A stretch of 64,000 bases of DNA from Haematobia irritans. Taxonomy: Eukaryota; Arthropoda; Insecta; Diptera; Muscidae. How positions within the stretch are numbered: position 1 is the first letter of the stretch; each line of letters starts with the position of its first letter. The DNA lies in the NCBI RefSeq assembly GCF_050003625.1, contig NC_134398.1, positions 62,008,891 through 62,072,890 on the forward strand, read 5' to 3'. This document shows positions 59,565 through 64,000 of the stretch, piece after piece. The notes beneath the pieces were generated by a model that had not been told where the DNA came from, did not search any database, and saw only the letters and a list, made by a program, of their open reading frames with translations. The position numbers and the translations under genes are program-made.

Positions 59565-59696
59565 ATGAGTTCCGATACTAATACCCATAAGCGTAGGAAG
59601 GCCTCTGGGGAGGGGGCTTAGACCCCCCCAGAAAAAATTTAGCCCCCCCCAGAATTTGAAAACCTATTTACGATTTTACATTTTTATAAAAATTAA

Positions 59697-59800
59697 ACAA
59701 GTATATACAACCGCACAAAGTTCCACTAAAGACTTTCATGCACAATCGAATTACTTGGGTTGTGGTAGCAGTTGCCGATGGCAATGTTTGAAGTCTGGTA
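59697..59800 (-). repeat. Solo, decayed Helentron-like 3' end
   Basis: ACAAGTATATACAACCG then CAATCGAATTACTTGGGTTG and TTGCCGATGGCAATG are the reversed tail without the GGCC hairpin core. Confidence 0.65.
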
Positions 59801-59848
59801 TTTATGAAATAGAGCTGTGATTGAACTTATGGTTTAGTTGAATAACTA

Positions 59849-59989
59849 ACAGCCTGTTTCTGTATGTCGAACGAGTTCAATCGATCGACTGAAATGCATA
59901 GAAACAGCTGTTTTTTGGTTATAAATTCAGCTGTTTGTTTCCATTTTAGTTGATCCACAGAGCTCATTCGACATACATAAACAGGCTGT
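59849..59989. mobile_element. 141-bp palindromic MITE, ACAGCCTGTTT ends
   Basis: ACAGCCTGTTTCTGTATGTC faces its near complement ending AAACAGGCTGT; about 27 bp of inverted repeat per side with few mismatches, plus inner CAGCTGTTT pairs. The target duplication is unclear. Confidence 0.7.
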
Positions 59990-61772
59990 AAAGCTCCTTT
60001 ATTATATTGTTTAGTCTGGTTTAGTCATCTTAATTAAAAAATAGTAATTAGTATTAAAACTATGCTTTCATAAATTAATATCTTAATAATGCTGCAAAAA
60101 AGCGTCGCCAAAAAAGAAGTGAAAATTTTCTTTTTGGGTCCGGAAGTGGTGCAAAATTGGCGGAGAAGCGATGAATGTAATAAGAACTCGTCATAGAACG
60201 AATGTCCACCGTTTCAACAGCCGTTGCAATAAATTTGCATCACTTCTTACGGTGTGATCCATATCGTTGTGTGATATTTTCCAAAATAAATAATTTTTAT
60301 TTATTCGTTTTTTATTTCATTTTTGGTCGAACTTTTGTTAGAATTATATAAATATTTATAAAGACCTCGAGCTTCAAGAAACATTAATTTATAATAATTT
60401 TTATATTTTTTATGATTTTTAATGCATTCTAACGCTTGTTTGAATATTTTCAAAAATTATCAATTTTTCTATAATGGATTATCATTTTTGTGGCAAAATT
60501 TGAATAATTTTTACCATTTTATTTATTCTTACTCTTTTTTTAAACTATTTGAAAAAAGAAAACAAAAATTACGCGTTAAAATATGAAAAAAACTGAAGTA
60601 AAATACTTCCTGTGTAGTTAATATAATTAACTTCTTTGTGAGGACATTTTTGGAAGTGCTTTTAAAGTTGTGCCTTTAAAACAAATCCCAATTTTTTTGC
60701 TGGGAAAAGTGTGGAACTACTTTTAGTTGCTTTATTATGTATTATTTTGATGTCTATTTTTGTATTCTTTTTTATGAAATAAAACAATAATTGAACCTAT
60801 AAGTTCAGTCTATAAACTTTTAGCTAGGGGGGCTATAGCCCCCCCCTAGGAAAATTGTCTAGCTACGCTAATGCTATTACCACCTCAGAATCTCAAAATA
60901 ATGTATCCCTAGGAGACAATGTGCAAATGCTAACCAAGCCGATGAAAAGGATAAGAGATAATTTGCAACAATCGTTTATGGGAAACACCTCTAAAACTCC
61001 ACGTCTTTCCGACTCCCCTTTCCGAATGCTGTAACTTATTGATGAACGCTTGGAAAAATTGAGTTCCCGTCTTGAAAACCGCATCTTATCGTTGATTACG
61101 GCATCAGAAGCCCGCATTGGTAACAATTTTGAATTGAAGATAGCCGAGATGAGATCGGACCTGGATAATATGGCCGAAAGGGTCACGAAAATAGAAACTG
61201 TGATAGATGAAGTCCGGGTTATCAAAACTAATCTAGTAACTACAATAGAAAGGGTTACTCAAGTTGAAACTATGATGGACGAAATTCGGGTAATGAAGTC
61301 ACAAATTAATGAAATTCGAATGCAATCTCTGAAACAAGAAAATGCGCCACTCTCAGCTGACTTGCGCATAAACGGTATAACGTTCATCAAAAATGAGGAC
61401 TTAATTAGCATTTTCACTAGTATTTGTAATGGTTGTAACATAAAAGTTCCTAAACTACGTTCCATACATCGTTTGCAAAATAGAAACAATACTAAGGAAA
61501 GAGAATCCCCTGATGCTGTCATTATTGCAACATTAATGTCCCAATATGATAAGAGCTTCTTTTTAAAATCCCTATCACGCCATAGAAAGGGCTGTAACAA
61601 CACCCTATTGCTCAATACGATTGGCTTTGATTCAAATCGACAGTATTATATCAATGAGAATCTGCCAAATACAAATTTTAGATATCTACAAGCCGCTATA
61701 TCACTAAAAAAGAGTAAGGTCATACACTCTGCTTATGTCTTTAAGGGGCTTGTCTATATAAGGCGCCATTAG

Positions 61773-62134
61773 GATGATACTCCAATATGTGTTGTACATG
61801 ACGATGTATTGGATGGATTTCGCCTACATTCTCAAAATAGTACTATACCGAATAACACCTTGTTGGATAAACCCGGGAACAACTGAGCTACGTGCTGTTA
61901 TCATTAAACATTTATTTTTTTAGATACCTATATATATCATGCTTAATATTTCTTATTTTACCTTATTATTTATTTATATACTCATATTACTATTGTCACT
62001 GGTTTCTACGCATATCCCTTTTGGCTACTCTACGGATTTTTCATTTTCCTATTTTTCCATAACATTCAATAACCAATATCTTCTAGGTGTCACTACGGTT
62101 TCTTCACTTTTTCTTAACATTTACAATTATCATC
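61773..62134 (+). other. ORF1-ORF2 spacer of LINE
   Basis: About 360 bp. A 70-codon frame at 61939-62151 is hydrophobic but has no family match and is probably chance. Confidence 0.5.
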
Positions 62135-64000
62135 ATGAACGGTTTGTATGATAGTTCATCCAAAGATGTAACGGGCATGGTTCCGATTTTAGGCAAGCAG
62201 AAGAACGGCTTAAATATTTGCCATATTAATGCTCAGAGCCTTAACAACAAACTTGATGAATTTGGTTTTGTCTTTAATAATTCCGGGATTGATATCGTGT
62301 GTATGTCGAAAACTTGGTTTCGTTCGACGACACCTGATTCTATTGTGAGTCTTAACGGTTATAGGGTCTATAGAGCTGATAGGTCCAGTAGAGGTGGTGG
62401 TGCTGCAATTTTCGTCAGGGACTATTTGCGGTCTAGACTGCGCCAACGGTCTGAAGTAGGTGGACGTTGGAATATGTATTTGTTGAGATTGAATCCACTG
62501 ACGCGAAAATTCTAGTGGGATGCGTATATAGACCTAACAATCATGTAGATATGGTTAATTTCTTTGATATGTTGGAAAACCTAACTGTCGCTTACAGCGA
62601 TATTGTGATTTCTGGTGATTTCAATTCAAATATTATGGTCGATAGTAATATTTCATCACCCATGTTATCATTGGGTCTTGTGCCAACAAATTCATCACTT
62701 CCTACACATCACACACATTCTAGTAGTAGCCTAATTGGCCTGTTTTTTGTTAGTGAGCTAAGCAATGTTTTACTGTATGACCAAGTTTCTGCTTCTTGTT
62801 TCTCTAAACATGACTTAATATTCTTATGTTATAGTTTTAATTTTCATAGGAAACGATCTACATTTTCCTTTAGAGATTTCAGGAACCTCGACTATACGTA
62901 CTTAGAGACATTGGCTTTGCAATTTGAGTGGGACTTGTTTTACACTATGGACTCCGTTGACGAACAACTTACCTTCTTGGAGAATAACGTGAGACATCTT
63001 CAGGACCTCATTATCCCCTTAAGGACGAGGAATGTTAAATCTAGCTCCAAGCCCTGGTTCGACGAGGAGGTGCGTCTGGCAATATCGGAGCGCGACAGGG
63101 CATACTCGAGATTGAAGCGATTTAAGATCCCTGCTTTGCGAGAAGAGAAAGCATGCGAACGTTGCTATAAAACGCGCCAAAAGGGATTACTTTTATCACA
63201 AATTCTCGTCAGCTTTAGGGTCTAAAAAGGCATGGAATATTATACGGTCTATTGGTATTGGGAAAACTTTTGGTTGTAATGACAACGTCGATGTTGACGA
63301 ATTGAACATGAAATTTGTTGATATTCCTGTCATTCCAAGAGTGGACAACTTCTACAACTTCGACGTTGATATCACGGACTTTGGAAGTAATATCGATGGA
63401 TTTCAGTTTTCCTGTGTCGATTTCGCTGATGTGATTTTTACCATCTCATCTGTGAAATCGAATTCTGTTGGCCACGATGGTATTGATCCGCGGTTTTTGA
63501 AGATTTTATTACCACTTCTACTGCCCTATATAACCAGTCTTTTCAACAGAATTATAACGACTAGCACTTTTCCTTCTACATGGAAACATAGTAAGGTTAT
63601 CCCTATACCGAAAAGTGGCGGTGAATACCGCCCAATCTCCATTTTGTGTTTTCTTTCCAAGGCTTTCGAGAAGATAATCCACAGGCAGTTATCTGATTAT
63701 CTTTCTAACGGTTCGATGTTGTTTGGCAGACAATCCGGTTTCCGGCCTAAACATAGTTGCATCACCGCCTTGGCAGACGTATCTGAGGATATAAGACTCA
63801 ACTTGGAGAGGAATGAGGTTACTTGCCTGGTCCTTCTCGATCACTCTAAGGCCTTCGATTCGGTCGATCATAACATATTGTGTGCTACATTGATAAATAT
63901 ATTTAATTTTTCGTCGTCCGCAACAGGTCTCGTTTGGTCTTATTTATGTCATCGATAATTGTGTTCGCAGGTTGAACCATGCTAAAACCCATTGAAATCG
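62135..64000 (+). pseudogene. LINE ORF2: AP endonuclease and reverse transcriptase, frameshifted, truncated by window
   Basis: ATG 62135 (MNGLYDSSS...) opens the endonuclease. ICHINAQSLNNKLDEF and GIDIVCMSKTW are the N-terminal motifs; the usual catalytic Glu in the SETW-type motif is Lys here. GGGAAIFVRD, GDFNSNI and FSKHDLI follow, the last where SDHDLI with the catalytic His is usual. Frame changes occur near 62460 (phase of 62135 to phase of 62467) and near 63155 (back again). The RT part from 63302 has VGHDGIDPRFLK, YRPISIL, QSGFRPKHSC and SKAFDSVDH, then a TAA at 63956, after which DNCVRRLNHAK in another phase suggests a third frameshift. The FADD-type active site lies beyond the window. 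The copy is dead. Confidence 0.88.

Larger units (their letters stand above)
59591..60868. mobile_element. TAA-flanked element in LINE ORF1 (PIF/Harbinger-like target)
   Basis: GCGTAGG at the left and CTACGC at the right are short inverted ends. The 3-bp TAA is duplicated at 59588-59590 and 60869-60871, the TWA-type target of PIF/Harbinger elements. Just inside each end are unusual C/G runs (GGGGGCTTAGACCCCCCC and GGGGGGCTATAGCCCCCC) that can form hairpins. It carries no transposase, and contains a solo Helentron-like tail and a 141-bp palindromic MITE. Confidence 0.7.
59565..61772 (+). pseudogene. LINE ORF1 (coiled-coil nucleic-acid-binding protein), interrupted
   Basis: ORF1 starts at ATG 59565 (MSSDTNTH...) and is interrupted by a transposon at 59591-60868. 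It resumes in the same frame once the insertion and one TAA are discounted, has a TAA stop at 61032-61034, and continues in frame to TAG 61770-61772. The region 61050-61330 is heptad-rich (repeated IETVIDEVRVI-like stretches), a probable coiled coil. The C-terminal part contains INENLPNTNFRYLQAA and ends HSAYVFKGLVYIRR, resembling the baculovirus FP-like C-terminal domain found in ORF1 of CR1-group LINEs. No CCHC zinc knuckle is seen. The protein would bind the element's RNA. One stop plus one insertion mean this copy is dead. Confidence 0.8.
59215..64000 (+). mobile_element. Non-LTR retrotransposon (CR1/Jockey-like LINE), 5' part, degenerate
   Basis: A 5' UTR with repeated CTCCTAAAAGTRCGC motifs leads into ORF1 at 59565 (split by a TAA-flanked element) and ORF2 at 62135, carrying endonuclease and the start of reverse transcriptase. 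The window ends inside the RT domain. The start near 59215 is inferred from where the upstream Helentron-like fragment stops. Confidence 0.88.

Overview
The window reads as AT-rich, intron- or intergenic-type DNA from a large, repeat-laden dipteran genome. The best guess is a muscid or other calyptrate fly (Stomoxys, Haematobia or Musca type). The reasons are DD41D and DD34D mariner relics, hAT and TA-flanked MITEs, a CR1/Jockey-like LINE, tRNA-like modules, and Helentron-like repeats carrying the 'atatagcccccatata' block that I associate with such flies. The species call is inference. No intact host gene is visible; one short candidate exon lies near 29976-30021 on the minus strand.

Layout. 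1-8345: two satellite arrays of a ~158-bp monomer, separated by a spacer whose end is duplicated (1-355 = 4570-4924). 8350-12800: a small TIR element, long (AT)n tracts, a DD41D transposon sitting inside an (AT)n tract, and a broken mariner. 13050-18275: a large Helentron-like element containing a 902-bp TA-flanked MITE and a younger Helentron-like copy (16031-17902). A nearly identical inverted copy lies at 20124-22042. Between these copies is the first of several elements built around two divergent tRNA-like modules. 22050-28740: TIR elements, a 1.7-kb hAT MITE with a perfect 8-bp target duplication, and a Tc1-like fragment. 28741-33229: the least repetitive stretch, with the candidate exon. 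33230-42500: a Helentron-like copy broken by a dual-tRNA element and by a second DD41D transposon, two Tc1-like pseudogenes, and palindromic MITEs. 42500-53600: more Helentron-like, dual-tRNA and hAT insertions. 53630-58160: a four-level nest of insertions. 59215-64000: the 5' part of a LINE, with ORF1 split by a TAA-flanked element and ORF2 damaged by frameshifts, running off the window.

How it fits together. The sequence is a layered record of transposition. Four insertions have target duplications that let the pre-insertion site be reconstructed exactly, and element termini can be defined by comparing filled and empty copies within the window. The most unusual systems are (i) TIR elements carrying a back-to-back pair of Pol III-type tRNA-like promoters around a conserved TATA-containing core, and (ii) a Helentron-like family with asymmetric inverted repeats, two 3' hairpins, two kinds of central tandem repeat and insertion into T runs. 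Many apparent long ORFs are artefacts of in-register tandem repeats or (AT)n.
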